Positions 49,172 to 56,966 of a DNA stretch of 64,000 nucleotides are shown piece by piece. Numbering within the stretch: the stretch's first letter is position 1; each line of letters starts with the position of its first letter. A program made the translations under genes and the position numbers. Under the pieces are notes generated by a model. That model was not told the DNA's origin, did not search any database, and worked only from the letters and a program-made list of their open reading frames with translations. Source of the DNA: Xanthomonas sp. F10 (GTDB lineage: Bacteria > Pseudomonadota > Gammaproteobacteria > Xanthomonadales > Xanthomonadaceae); contig NZ_JACHNP010000001.1 of the NCBI RefSeq assembly GCF_014206815.1, positions 2,198,456-2,262,455 on the forward strand, in the 5' to 3' direction.

Positions 49172-50230
49172 CTAACGGCGATAGCGCACCGCCAACTGTG
49201 CGGCCGCGGCGGCGCGATGCCGGCGCAGGGCCAGGCCGAGCGCACTCATGGTCGCCACATCGGCGTCGCTGGCCTGCTCCTCCAGGGCGCGCTGCACGCG
49301 CGGCGACAGCCCCCAGTCCGCGGAGATGGCCTTGGCGCAGTGCGCCGACCAGGCCTCCAGCATCTCGGTCATCGCCGCCGGCGTGGGAGCCGCCTCGGCA
49401 TGGCGTGCGTGGACATCGCGCAGCACCTGCACCACCGCGACCGCACCCAGCCCGCACAGCAGCGCCAGCAATTGCGCGGCGTTCGCATCCTCGCGGTCCG
49501 GCACCTGCGCGGCGGCGTGCGCCGACAGCAGGGTGTGTTCCCACAGCACCGCCGCACAGCGGCCGAAGACGCTGCCGTCGTCGACGATCACCGGCTGCAG
49601 CAACGCCGCCAGCACGATCTGGCGCAGGCCCTCAGTGCCGAGCAGGGCCACCGCCCGCTCCAGGTTCTCGATCGGCTCGGGATGGCGGCGGTAGACGACG
49701 CTGTTGGCGATGCGCAGCAGGTTGCCGGCCAGCGCCGGGTCCTGGCCCAGAATCGTGGCGATGGCGTGGGCGCCGGCGGCCGGATCGTTGATCGCACGGG
49801 TCAGCTGCGGCAACAGGTGCAGGCGCCGCGGCGTGTAGCGCGGATGCGCATCGATGCGCGCCAGCACCGCGGCGGCATCGGCCATGACCGCCGGCGTGGC
49901 CGCGGCCGACGCGTTCACCGGCCGGCCGGCGAACGCCAGCTCGCACAGGCGCGCCAGGATCGCCGCGTCCGGCACCGGATCCAGATCGATCAGCGCCGGA
50001 TCGGCGAATGGGTCGATGCCCGGGTCCGCTGCGGCACCAGGCGCAGCCGATGCCGCGCGTGCAGGCGCTGCCGACGCATCGAGTTGGCCCGCGTCCTCGA
50101 ACGCCGTGCGCGCCTGCGGCGCTTCGGCCGCATCGCCATGGCCGCGGCGCAGCCACCACCACAGTCCGGCCCCCAGCACCAGCACACCCGCACTGATGGC
50201 AATCCACATGATCGGCACGATCGTCGTCAT
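49172..50230 (-). CDS. HDOD-domain protein with N-terminal membrane anchor
   Basis: 352 residues. One membrane helix at the N-terminus (IVPIMWIAISAGVLVLGAGL), an Ala/Asp-rich spacer, then the HDOD domain from about residue 120: LPQLTRAINDPAAGAHAIAT, ILGQDPALAGNLLRIANSVV, IENLERAVALLGTEGLRQIV and WEHTLLSAHAAAQV. HDOD domains are HD-related but usually lack phosphohydrolase activity and act in signalling, often with c-di-GMP networks. The start ATG at 50230 is preferred over a longer frame. It heads a three-gene minus-strand unit with the small protein and the M50 peptidase. Confidence 0.88.
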   Translation of the reverse strand: MTTIVPIMWIAISAGVLVLGAGLWWWLRRGHGDAAEAPQARTAFEDAGQLDASAAPARAASAAPGAAADPGIDPFADPALIDLDPVPDAAILARLCELAFAGRPVNASAAATPAVMADAAAVLARIDAHPRYTPRRLHLLPQLTRAINDPAAGAHAIATILGQDPALAGNLLRIANSVVYRRHPEPIENLERAVALLGTEGLRQIVLAALLQPVIVDDGSVFGRCAAVLWEHTLLSAHAAAQVPDREDANAAQLLALLCGLGAVAVVQVLRDVHARHAEAAPTPAAMTEMLEAWSAHCAKAISADWGLSPRVQRALEEQASDADVATMSALGLALRRHRAAAAAQLAVRYRR

Positions 50231-50541
50231 CCGCAAAACATCGCCAGGTCCCCGCGCCCGGCCACCGGTGCGCGCCCACGCGGCGCGCCATGTCATTCAA
50301 GCACGCCGCGCGGGTTTCTGCGCAACGCCGACGTGATGCGGCGGCCGATCTCCGTCAGGGGGTCAGGGACACGCGCGATCGCGCTACCCAGTCGCAAGCA
50401 AGCGGCGTGCCGGCGGTGCCCGTCACCACCCCGCCGGCCTGTGCGTCGACACCCAGCATCCACTACGTACGGCAGGTGGCTGATCCGGCCCAGGCATGGG
50501 CTTGGCCGCCTGCTTCCCGGCGGCGACCGCCGCGCGCACGC
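50231..50541. other. Intergenic region between the NTF2-like and HDOD genes
   Basis: 311 nt, both neighbours on the minus strand. It must hold the HDOD promoter. No hairpin with a T-run, repeat or short coding frame stands out. Confidence 0.35.
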
Positions 50542-51024
50542 TCAGTGCGGCGCCGGCTCGGGGGCCGCGCGGTGGCCGTAGCTGAGCACGCGCGTGAGCT
50601 TCCACCCGTCCGGGTCCTGGCGCCACACCATCACGAACTTGGCGATGCCCTCGCAACGGCCACTGGCCAGGTCGCAGAAGCGGTGCTCCCCCTCCTCGAT
50701 CGCCCCGAAGTCCTTGACCGGGTAGACCCGCAGCGTGCCGGACACCAACGCACGACGGACCTTGCCGCAGATCCATTTGCGCGTGCTGTCGACGACGCTC
50801 GCGCGATCCCAGGTGACGCCACCGGTGTCGTGGTAGAACTCCACGTCCGGCACGAACAGCGACTCGAACGCCGCCAGGTCGCAGCGGTTGTAGGCGTCGA
50901 ACAGGCGCTGGTCCAGCGCCGCGACGGTGTCGAACAGCGGCCCGGCAGCACCGTCCCCGGCCGGTTCCGCCGCCCGGGTCGCCGCCGCGCACGCCATCAA
51001 CGCCCCCGCTGCCCAGGCTTTCAT
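50542..51024 (-). CDS. Exported NTF2-like (DUF4440) protein
   Basis: 160 residues. A short Sec signal (AWAAGALMACAAATRAAE) precedes a single NTF2-fold domain: LDQRLFDAYNRCDLAAFESL, FVPDVEFYHDTGGVTWD, GIAKFVMVWRQDPDGWKLTR. This DUF4440/SnoaL-like cone fold binds small hydrophobic ligands; catalytic residues are not evident. The start ATG is at 51024. It stands alone, 153 nt from the start of the adjacent mutase gene's 3' end. Confidence 0.85.
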   Translation of the reverse strand: MKAWAAGALMACAAATRAAEPAGDGAAGPLFDTVAALDQRLFDAYNRCDLAAFESLFVPDVEFYHDTGGVTWDRASVVDSTRKWICGKVRRALVSGTLRVYPVKDFGAIEEGEHRFCDLASGRCEGIAKFVMVWRQDPDGWKLTRVLSYGHRAAPEPAPH

Positions 51025-51177
51025 CGGCCACCTCTACGCTCGTCGATGCGAAGAACATGCGCTCCCTTGGACAGCGGCCGCAAGCTTGCGACGCACGCAG
51101 GCGCCTTGCCGCGACACCCGCGCAGGCACACTCGCCGCCCCGGCGTCGACGGCGTCAGCGCCGGCGCCCGACCGCGC

Positions 51178-54100
51178 CTACATGTTGCGCCGATACTCGC
51201 CACCCACCTCGTACAGCGCGTGGCTGATCTGGCCCAGGCTATGGGTCTTGACCGCTTCCATCAGTGCCGCGAACACGTTGCGGCGCTCGCGCGCGGTGCG
51301 CTGCAGCGCGCCCAGGCCGGCGCCGTCGGCGGCCAGCGCCAGCGCATTGCGGCGCCGCTGCCAGTCCTGCACGTTGCCGATCTGCTGGTCCTTCTCCTGC
51401 TCGGTGGAGCGGATCAGCTCGATCTCGGTCGCGGTCTCGCCGGCGTGCTCCTTGGGCAGGAAGGTATTGACCCCGACCAGCGGCAGGCTGCCGTCGTGCT
51501 TCTTGTGTTCGTAATACAGGCTCTCTTCCTGGATCTTGCCGCGCTGGTACATGGTGTCCATCGCGCCGAGCACGCCGCCGCGCTCGCTGATCGCCTCGAA
51601 CTCCTTGTACACCGCCTCCTCGACCAGGTCGGTGAGCTGCTCGACGATGAAGCTGCCCTGCCAGGGGTTCTCGCAGAAGTTCAGCCCCAGCTCCTTGTTG
51701 ATGATCATCTGGATCGCCACCGCGCGGCGCACGCTCTCCTCGGTCGGCGTGGTGATCGCCTCGTCGTAGGCGTTGGTGTGCAGGCTGTTGCAGTTGTCGA
51801 ACAGCGCGTACAGCGCCTGCAGCGTGGTGCGGATGTCGTTGAACTGGATTTCCTGCGCGTGCAGCGAACGGCCCGAGGTCTGGATGTGGTACTTCATCAT
51901 CTGGCTGCGTTCGTTGCCGCCGTAGCGCTCGCGCATCGCCCGCGCCCAGATCCGCCGCGCCACCCGGCCGATCACCGTGTACTCCGGGTCCATGCCGTTG
52001 CTGAAGAAGAAGCTCAGGTTCGGCGCGAAATCGTCGATGTGCATGCCGCGCGCCAGGTAGTACTCGACGATGGTGAAGCCGTTGCTGAGAGTGAAGGCGA
52101 GCTGACTGATCGGGTTCGCCCCGGCCTCGGCGATGTGGTAGCCGGAGATCGACACCGAGTAGAAATTGCGTACCTTCTGCTCGACGAAATACTGCTGGAT
52201 ATCGCCCATCATGCGCAGCGCGAACTCGGTGCTGAAGATGCAGGTGTTCTGCGCCTGGTCCTCCTTGAGGATGTCGGCCTGCACCGTGCCGCGCACGCTG
52301 GACAGGGTCTGCGCCTTGATCTGCGCGTAGGTCTCCGCGTCCACCAACTGGTCGCCGCTGACCCCGAGCAGGGCCAGGCCGAGGCCGTCGTTACCAGGCG
52401 GCAACTCGCCGTGATAGCGCGGGCGCGCGCGGCCGTCGAACAGCCGCGCCAGGGTCTGCTCGGCCTGCGCCCAGCGCTGCGCGTCGGCCTTGAGGTACTT
52501 CTCCACCTGCTGGTCGATGGCGGTGTTCATGAACATCGCCAGGATCATCGGCGCCGGGCCGTTGATGGTCATCGACACGCTGGTGGTCGGCGCGCACAGG
52601 TCGAAGCCGGAATACAGCTTCTTCATGTCGTCCAGCGTCGGGATGTTGACCCCGGAGTTGCCGATCTTGCCGTAGATGTCCGGGCGCGGCGCCGGGTCCT
52701 CGCCGTACAGGGTGACGCTGTCGAAAGCGGTGGACAGGCGCGCGGCCGGCTGGCCGACGCTCAGGTAGTGGAAGCGCCGGTTGGTGCGCTCGGGCGTGCC
52801 CTCGCCGGCGAACATGCGGATCGGATCCTCGCCGGTGCGCCGGTACGGATACACGCCGCCGGTGTACGGATAGCTGCCGGGCAGGTTCTCCTTGCCGAGG
52901 AAGGTCAGCAGTTCGCCCCAGCTCTTGTAGCGCGGCGCGGCGATCTTCGGAATGGACTGGTGGCTCAGCGACTGCCGGTAGTTCTCCACCCGGATCGACT
53001 TGCCTCGTACGGCGTATTCGGTGACCGGATCGGTGATCGACTTCAGCCGTTGCGGCCACTCGCGCAGCAGCTTCAGCGATTCGCTGGACAGCGACTGCAA
53101 GGCGTCGTTGTAGCGCTGGCGCAGCAACAGCAGGCTGGCGTCCACGGCGGCATCGGGCGCCTCGGCGGACGTGCGCGGCGCCGGCAGCAGGTCGTGCGCC
53201 GCATACAGTTCCAGTTGCGCCGGCAGCTGCGGATCCTGCAGCGCGTGCAGCGCCTGCCAGAACGCCTGCGCACGGTCGGCCGCTTCGGCCTGGCGCAGCA
53301 CGCCGGCATTGAGCGCCCTTCCCTGCTCGGCGATCTCGGCCAGGTAGCGCACGCGCGCCCCGGGAATCAGCACGGTGGCGCGCGGCTCCTTCAGCGTGGT
53401 GTCGAGTTGCGGATGGAAGTCGCAGTGCACCGGCATGCCCGGCGCGCCTGCAGCGGCCTCCACCTGCGTCGCCAGCTTCTCGCGCAGCAGGCGGCACAGA
53501 TTGACGAACATCCAGCTCACGCCCGGATCGTTGAATTGACTGGCGATGGTCGGATACACCGGCACCGCCTCGTCCTCCAGCTGGAACGCCGCGCGGTTGC
53601 GCCGCCACTGCTTGCGCACGTCGCGCAGCGCGTCCTCGGCGCCGCGCCGGTCGTACTTGTTCAGCACCACCAGCTCGGCGAAGTCGAGCATGTCGATCTT
53701 CTCCAACTGGCTCGGCGCACCGTAGTCGCTGGTCATCACATACACAGGGAAATCGACCAGATCGACGATCTCCGAATCGCTCTGGCCGATGCCGGCGGTC
53801 TCCACGATCACCAGGTCGTAGCCGATGCCCTTCAACAGCGCGATGCAGTCCTTCAGCACCCGGTTGGTGGCGGCGTGCTGGCGCCGCGTGGCCATCGAGC
53901 GCATGTACACGCGCGGACTGCGCAGCGCGTTCATGCGGATGCGGTCGCCGAGCAGCGCACCGCCGGTGCGGCGCCGGCTGGGGTCCACCGACACCACCGC
54001 GATGCGCATCTGCGGGAAGCTGGCCAGGAACCGATTGAGCAGTTCGTCGGTCACCGAGGACTTGCCGGCGCCACCGGTGCCGGTGAGGCCGAGTACGGGC

Positions 54101-54771
54101 GCGGTGCGCCCGCTGCGGAACCCGGGACCAGGGACCGGGGACCCGGTGGTGCCCGGCAGGCCGGATTGCCACTGCTTGCGCAGCAGCGCCAGCTCCGCTT
54201 CGGAGAACGCCCCGTCCTCGATGGCCGACAACATCCTGCCGATGCCGATCTCGTCGTCGATGCCCGGAAGCGGAATGCCGGCCTGTTCCGGGTCCCGGGT
54301 CCCGGGTCCCGAGTCCCGCGCCCGCCCAGCCCGCGCCACCACGTCCTCGATCATCTCCACCAGGCCCATCTTCATGCCGTCGTTGGGGTGGTAGATGCGC
54401 TCGACGCCGTAGGCCTGCAGCTCGGCGATCTCCTCGGGGGTGATGGTGCCGCCACCGCCGCCGAACACCCGCACATGGCCGGCGCCGCGCTCGCGCAGCA
54501 TGTCCACCATGTACTTGAAGTACTCCACGTGCCCACCCTGGTAGGAAGACAGCGCGATGGCATCGGCATCCTCCTGCAGCGCCGCGCGCACCACGTCCTC
54601 GACGCTGCGGTTGTGGCCGAGGTGGATCACCTCGGCGCCCTGCGCCTGGATCAGGCGGCGCATGATGTTGATCGCCGCATCGTGGCCGTCGAACAGGCTG
54701 GCGGCGGTGACGAAACGCAGGGGACTGGCGTCCGTCTGCGGCAACGGAACGCGGGACGCGGGAAGGCTCAT
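51178..54771 (-). CDS. icmF: Fused isobutyryl-CoA mutase (IcmF-type)
   Basis: 1197 residues; start ATG before [10 protein letters not shown]. Order: B12-binding domain (about 20-150; [37 protein letters not shown]), MeaB-like G domain (about 220-440; Walker [25 protein letters not shown]), mutase barrel (about 600-1197; [34 protein letters not shown]). The Phe in RMFAG fits isobutyryl-CoA rather than methylmalonyl-CoA (Tyr). It interconverts isobutyryl- and n-butyryl-CoA with adenosylcobalamin. The B12 motif reads DGHDAA where DxHxxG is usual. Two copies of the GGGACTCGGG array lie in the linkers around residues 152-161 and 209-218. Confidence 0.93.
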   Translation of the reverse strand: MSLPASRVPLPQTDASPLRFVTAASLFDGHDAAINIMRRLIQAQGAEVIHLGHNRSVEDVVRAALQEDADAIALSSYQGGHVEYFKYMVDMLRERGAGHVRVFGGGGGTITPEEIAELQAYGVERIYHPNDGMKMGLVEMIEDVVARAGRARDSGPGTRDPEQAGIPLPGIDDEIGIGRMLSAIEDGAFSEAELALLRKQWQSGLPGTTGSPVPGPGFRSGRTAPVLGLTGTGGAGKSSVTDELLNRFLASFPQMRIAVVSVDPSRRRTGGALLGDRIRMNALRSPRVYMRSMATRRQHAATNRVLKDCIALLKGIGYDLVIVETAGIGQSDSEIVDLVDFPVYVMTSDYGAPSQLEKIDMLDFAELVVLNKYDRRGAEDALRDVRKQWRRNRAAFQLEDEAVPVYPTIASQFNDPGVSWMFVNLCRLLREKLATQVEAAAGAPGMPVHCDFHPQLDTTLKEPRATVLIPGARVRYLAEIAEQGRALNAGVLRQAEAADRAQAFWQALHALQDPQLPAQLELYAAHDLLPAPRTSAEAPDAAVDASLLLLRQRYNDALQSLSSESLKLLREWPQRLKSITDPVTEYAVRGKSIRVENYRQSLSHQSIPKIAAPRYKSWGELLTFLGKENLPGSYPYTGGVYPYRRTGEDPIRMFAGEGTPERTNRRFHYLSVGQPAARLSTAFDSVTLYGEDPAPRPDIYGKIGNSGVNIPTLDDMKKLYSGFDLCAPTTSVSMTINGPAPMILAMFMNTAIDQQVEKYLKADAQRWAQAEQTLARLFDGRARPRYHGELPPGNDGLGLALLGVSGDQLVDAETYAQIKAQTLSSVRGTVQADILKEDQAQNTCIFSTEFALRMMGDIQQYFVEQKVRNFYSVSISGYHIAEAGANPISQLAFTLSNGFTIVEYYLARGMHIDDFAPNLSFFFSNGMDPEYTVIGRVARRIWARAMRERYGGNERSQMMKYHIQTSGRSLHAQEIQFNDIRTTLQALYALFDNCNSLHTNAYDEAITTPTEESVRRAVAIQMIINKELGLNFCENPWQGSFIVEQLTDLVEEAVYKEFEAISERGGVLGAMDTMYQRGKIQEESLYYEHKKHDGSLPLVGVNTFLPKEHAGETATEIELIRSTEQEKDQQIGNVQDWQRRRNALALAADGAGLGALQRTARERRNVFAALMEAVKTHSLGQISHALYEVGGEYRRNM
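54119..54146 (+). repeat. GGGACTCGGG-type array inside icmF, inner copy
   Basis: AACCCGGGACCAGGGACCGG and its continuation; on the coding strand it is C-rich and encodes residues about 209-218 ([10 protein letters not shown]) just before the G domain. Inverted partner at 54288-54318. Confidence 0.7.
54288..54318 (-). repeat. GGGACTCGGG-type array inside icmF, outer copy
   Basis: CCGGGTCCCGGGTCCCGGGT and its continuation. On the coding strand: GGGACTC-GGGACCC-GGGACCC-GGGACCC, four G-runs with 4-nt loops, encoding [10 protein letters not shown] after the B12-binding domain. Confidence 0.75.
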
Positions 54772-54990
54772 CGTGCGGACATCGAAAAGAGAATGCCGCG
54801 ATTCTAGGCGCGCAACGCGACACGGGCAGGTTGCGCTGCAGCATGCACGCTTGGGCGGCGCCCCCGCATGGCGCCGGCGCGCCTGGCTATCCGCTGCATG
54901 AATACGCCCCAGACAGTGCGTCAACATCCGCGCCGATCGCGGCGTTTCCTCCCGCGTCGGCGCTCCCGCCGATGCCTTCGGAGACCTCGC

Positions 54991-55296
54991 ATGTTCGCTC
55001 GTCCCTTGTTGCTGGCCACCCTCCTCGCCGGCGGCATCGCCACCGTGCCCGCGCAGGCGCGCGACGTGGTGGAACTGTCGGTCCGCACCGCGCCGCCGCC
55101 GCCGCGCGTGGAACGGGTGGTGGTGCGACCCGGCTACGTGTGGATGCCCGGCTACTGGCAGTGGAATGGCCACCACCACGTCTGGGTCGCCGGCCGCTAC
55201 GTGGTGGAACGGCCGGGCTACGTCTACGTCGGCCCACGGTGGGAGCACCACGGCCCTGCCTATCGCTTCCGCGCCGGCTATTGGGTCCGCCGCTAG
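54991..55296 (+). CDS. YXWGXW/WXXGXW-repeat exported protein
   Basis: 101 residues with a Sec signal ending VPAQARD. The mature part is Tyr/Trp/Gly-rich: [39 protein letters not shown] and FRAGYWVRR, the WxxGxW-type repeats found in small periplasmic proteins of Xanthomonads and Burkholderia. The function is unknown; envelope-stress association is possible. The start is an ATG with weak upstream purines; the longer frame is a shadow. Confidence 0.85.
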   Translation: MFARPLLLATLLAGGIATVPAQARDVVELSVRTAPPPPRVERVVVRPGYVWMPGYWQWNGHHHVWVAGRYVVERPGYVYVGPRWEHHGPAYRFRAGYWVRR

Positions 55297-55751
55297 TCCA
55301 TCCGTCCCACAAAAGACGCGCGATCGCGGACCGCGCCGCCGCGGCATGCAGGGCCGCGGCCATGCGTCGACCAGCGCTGCCGCCCACGGCGCCAGCGCTC
55401 GCCCCCGCGTCACCCCACCCCGCGCGGTCACCGATGCCCCAGGGCGGACCCGGACGCCACCGCGCCGTGGCCCCTGTGCCAGGCGCCATTCCCGCCCAAC
55501 TCCGCCCGCTCCAAGCCTTCGCACGTGGCCCGGCGAACGGCCGCTGCTTGCCCCTGGCGTCGCACGCAGTGGCGAGATGCCCATGCCGCGGGCCGCGGCG
55601 CCAGCGCGCGGGCGGCAGGCAATTGCTTTAAAATGCCGCCATCGCGACGCTCAGGGCCTGTTCCGGAACCGTCGCGTTTTTGTTTTGCGCCACCCACCAG
55701 GCATGTTCCTGGACCATGGTGTCCGACACCTGCAACGCCAGCGGAGCCCCC
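55297..55751. other. Leader region of the leucine dehydrogenase gene
   Basis: 455 nt. Most is coding-like GC sequence without a gene. A local AT-rich island at 55620-55634 (AATTGCTTTAAAATG) has TAAAAT as a possible -10, without a convincing -35. CCAGGCATGTTCCTGG at 55697-55712 is a small hairpin in the presumed leader; its role is unknown. Confidence 0.4.
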
Positions 55752-56852
55752 ATGCTTTTCGAAACGCTAGCCAACACCGGCCACGAACAGGTCGTCTTCT
55801 GCCACAACCGCGACGTGGGACTGCAGGCGATCATCGCCATCCACAACACGGTGCTCGGCCCTGCGCTGGGCGGCGTGCGCATGCGCCCCTACGCCAACAC
55901 CGAGTCGGCGCTACAGGACGCGCTGCGGCTCAGCCGCACCATGACCTACAAGAACGCGCTGGCCGGGCTCAACATCGGCGGCGGCAAGGCGGTGATCATC
56001 GGCGACCCGAAGAGCGACAAGTCCGAAGCGCTGTTCCGCGCCTTCGGCCGCTATGTCGATTCGCTGGGCGGGCGCTACATCACCGCCGAGGACGTCGGCA
56101 CCGACGTCAACGACATGGAGCAGATCTACCTGGAGACCGAGTACGTCACCGGCGTGCACCAGGTGCATGGCGGCTCCGGCGACCCGGCCCCGTTCACCGC
56201 CTACGGCGCGCTGCAGGCGCTGATGGCCTCGTTGCAACGCAAGTTCGGCCACGAGGAGATCGGCAAGACCAGCATCGCCGTGCAGGGCCTGGGCCACATC
56301 GGCATGGAGCTGGTGAAGCTGCTCAAGGAGCGCGGCGCCAAGCTGTACGTGACGGATCTGGACCCGGCGCTGGTCGCGCGCGCGGTGGCCGAGTACGGCG
56401 CCGAGGCGGTGGACCCGGACGACATCTACGACGTCGCCGCCGACGTGCTGGCGCCGTGCGCCCTGGAAAGCGCGCTCGACGAGGCCAAGCTGCCGCGGCT
56501 CAAGGTCAAGATCGTCTGCGGCACCGCCAACAACCAGTTGGCCAATCCGGCGGTCGGCGAGGAACTGCACCGCCGCGGCATCCTCTACGCGCCGGACTAC
56601 GCGGTCAACGCCGGCGGCGTGATGAACGTGTCGCTGGAAATCGACGGCTACAACCGCGAACGCGCGATGCGGCTTATCCGCAGCATGTACCACAACCTCG
56701 GCAAGATCTTCGACCTGTCCGAGCGCGAGAACCTTCCGCCGCAACAGGCCGCCGACCGCATCGCCGAGGCGCGCATGCAGGCGATCGGCAAGCTCAAGCT
56801 GCCGCTGGGCCGCACCGCGCCGCGCTCGATGGGCCATCTGCGCGGCGAGTGA
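55752..56852 (+). CDS. Leucine (branched-chain amino acid) dehydrogenase
   Basis: 366 residues from the ATG before LFETLANTG; a 24-residue upstream extension lacks similarity. The catalytic Lys region is [20 protein letters not shown] and the second active-site Asp is in [12 protein letters not shown]; the NAD-binding fold has [20 protein letters not shown]. LeuDH-type substrate-pocket residues (GGVRMRPY near residue 40) fit leucine/valine/isoleucine rather than Glu. It deaminates branched-chain amino acids to 2-oxo acids, the entry to the acyl-CoA pathway that produces isobutyryl-CoA, the substrate of the mutase encoded just upstream. Confidence 0.93.
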   Translation: MLFETLANTGHEQVVFCHNRDVGLQAIIAIHNTVLGPALGGVRMRPYANTESALQDALRLSRTMTYKNALAGLNIGGGKAVIIGDPKSDKSEALFRAFGRYVDSLGGRYITAEDVGTDVNDMEQIYLETEYVTGVHQVHGGSGDPAPFTAYGALQALMASLQRKFGHEEIGKTSIAVQGLGHIGMELVKLLKERGAKLYVTDLDPALVARAVAEYGAEAVDPDDIYDVAADVLAPCALESALDEAKLPRLKVKIVCGTANNQLANPAVGEELHRRGILYAPDYAVNAGGVMNVSLEIDGYNRERAMRLIRSMYHNLGKIFDLSERENLPPQQAADRIAEARMQAIGKLKLPLGRTAPRSMGHLRGE

Positions 56853-56966
56853 CGCGGCGCCGCCTGCGCCGCAGGCGGAGAGGTCGCAGCGCGCAGGGCC
56901 GGAACAGCTGGCCCTGCCTGAGCGCCCCTGGTCCGGCGCAACACGCGCCGGACCGGTGACCGGGAC

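Noticed and set aside
50290-54807. A 1505-codon open frame on the plus strand opposite the mutase gene.
   Set aside because: It is the antisense shadow of icmF in GC-rich DNA; the peptide is His/Gln/Arg/Val-rich without domains, and the mutase on the other strand has all its motifs.
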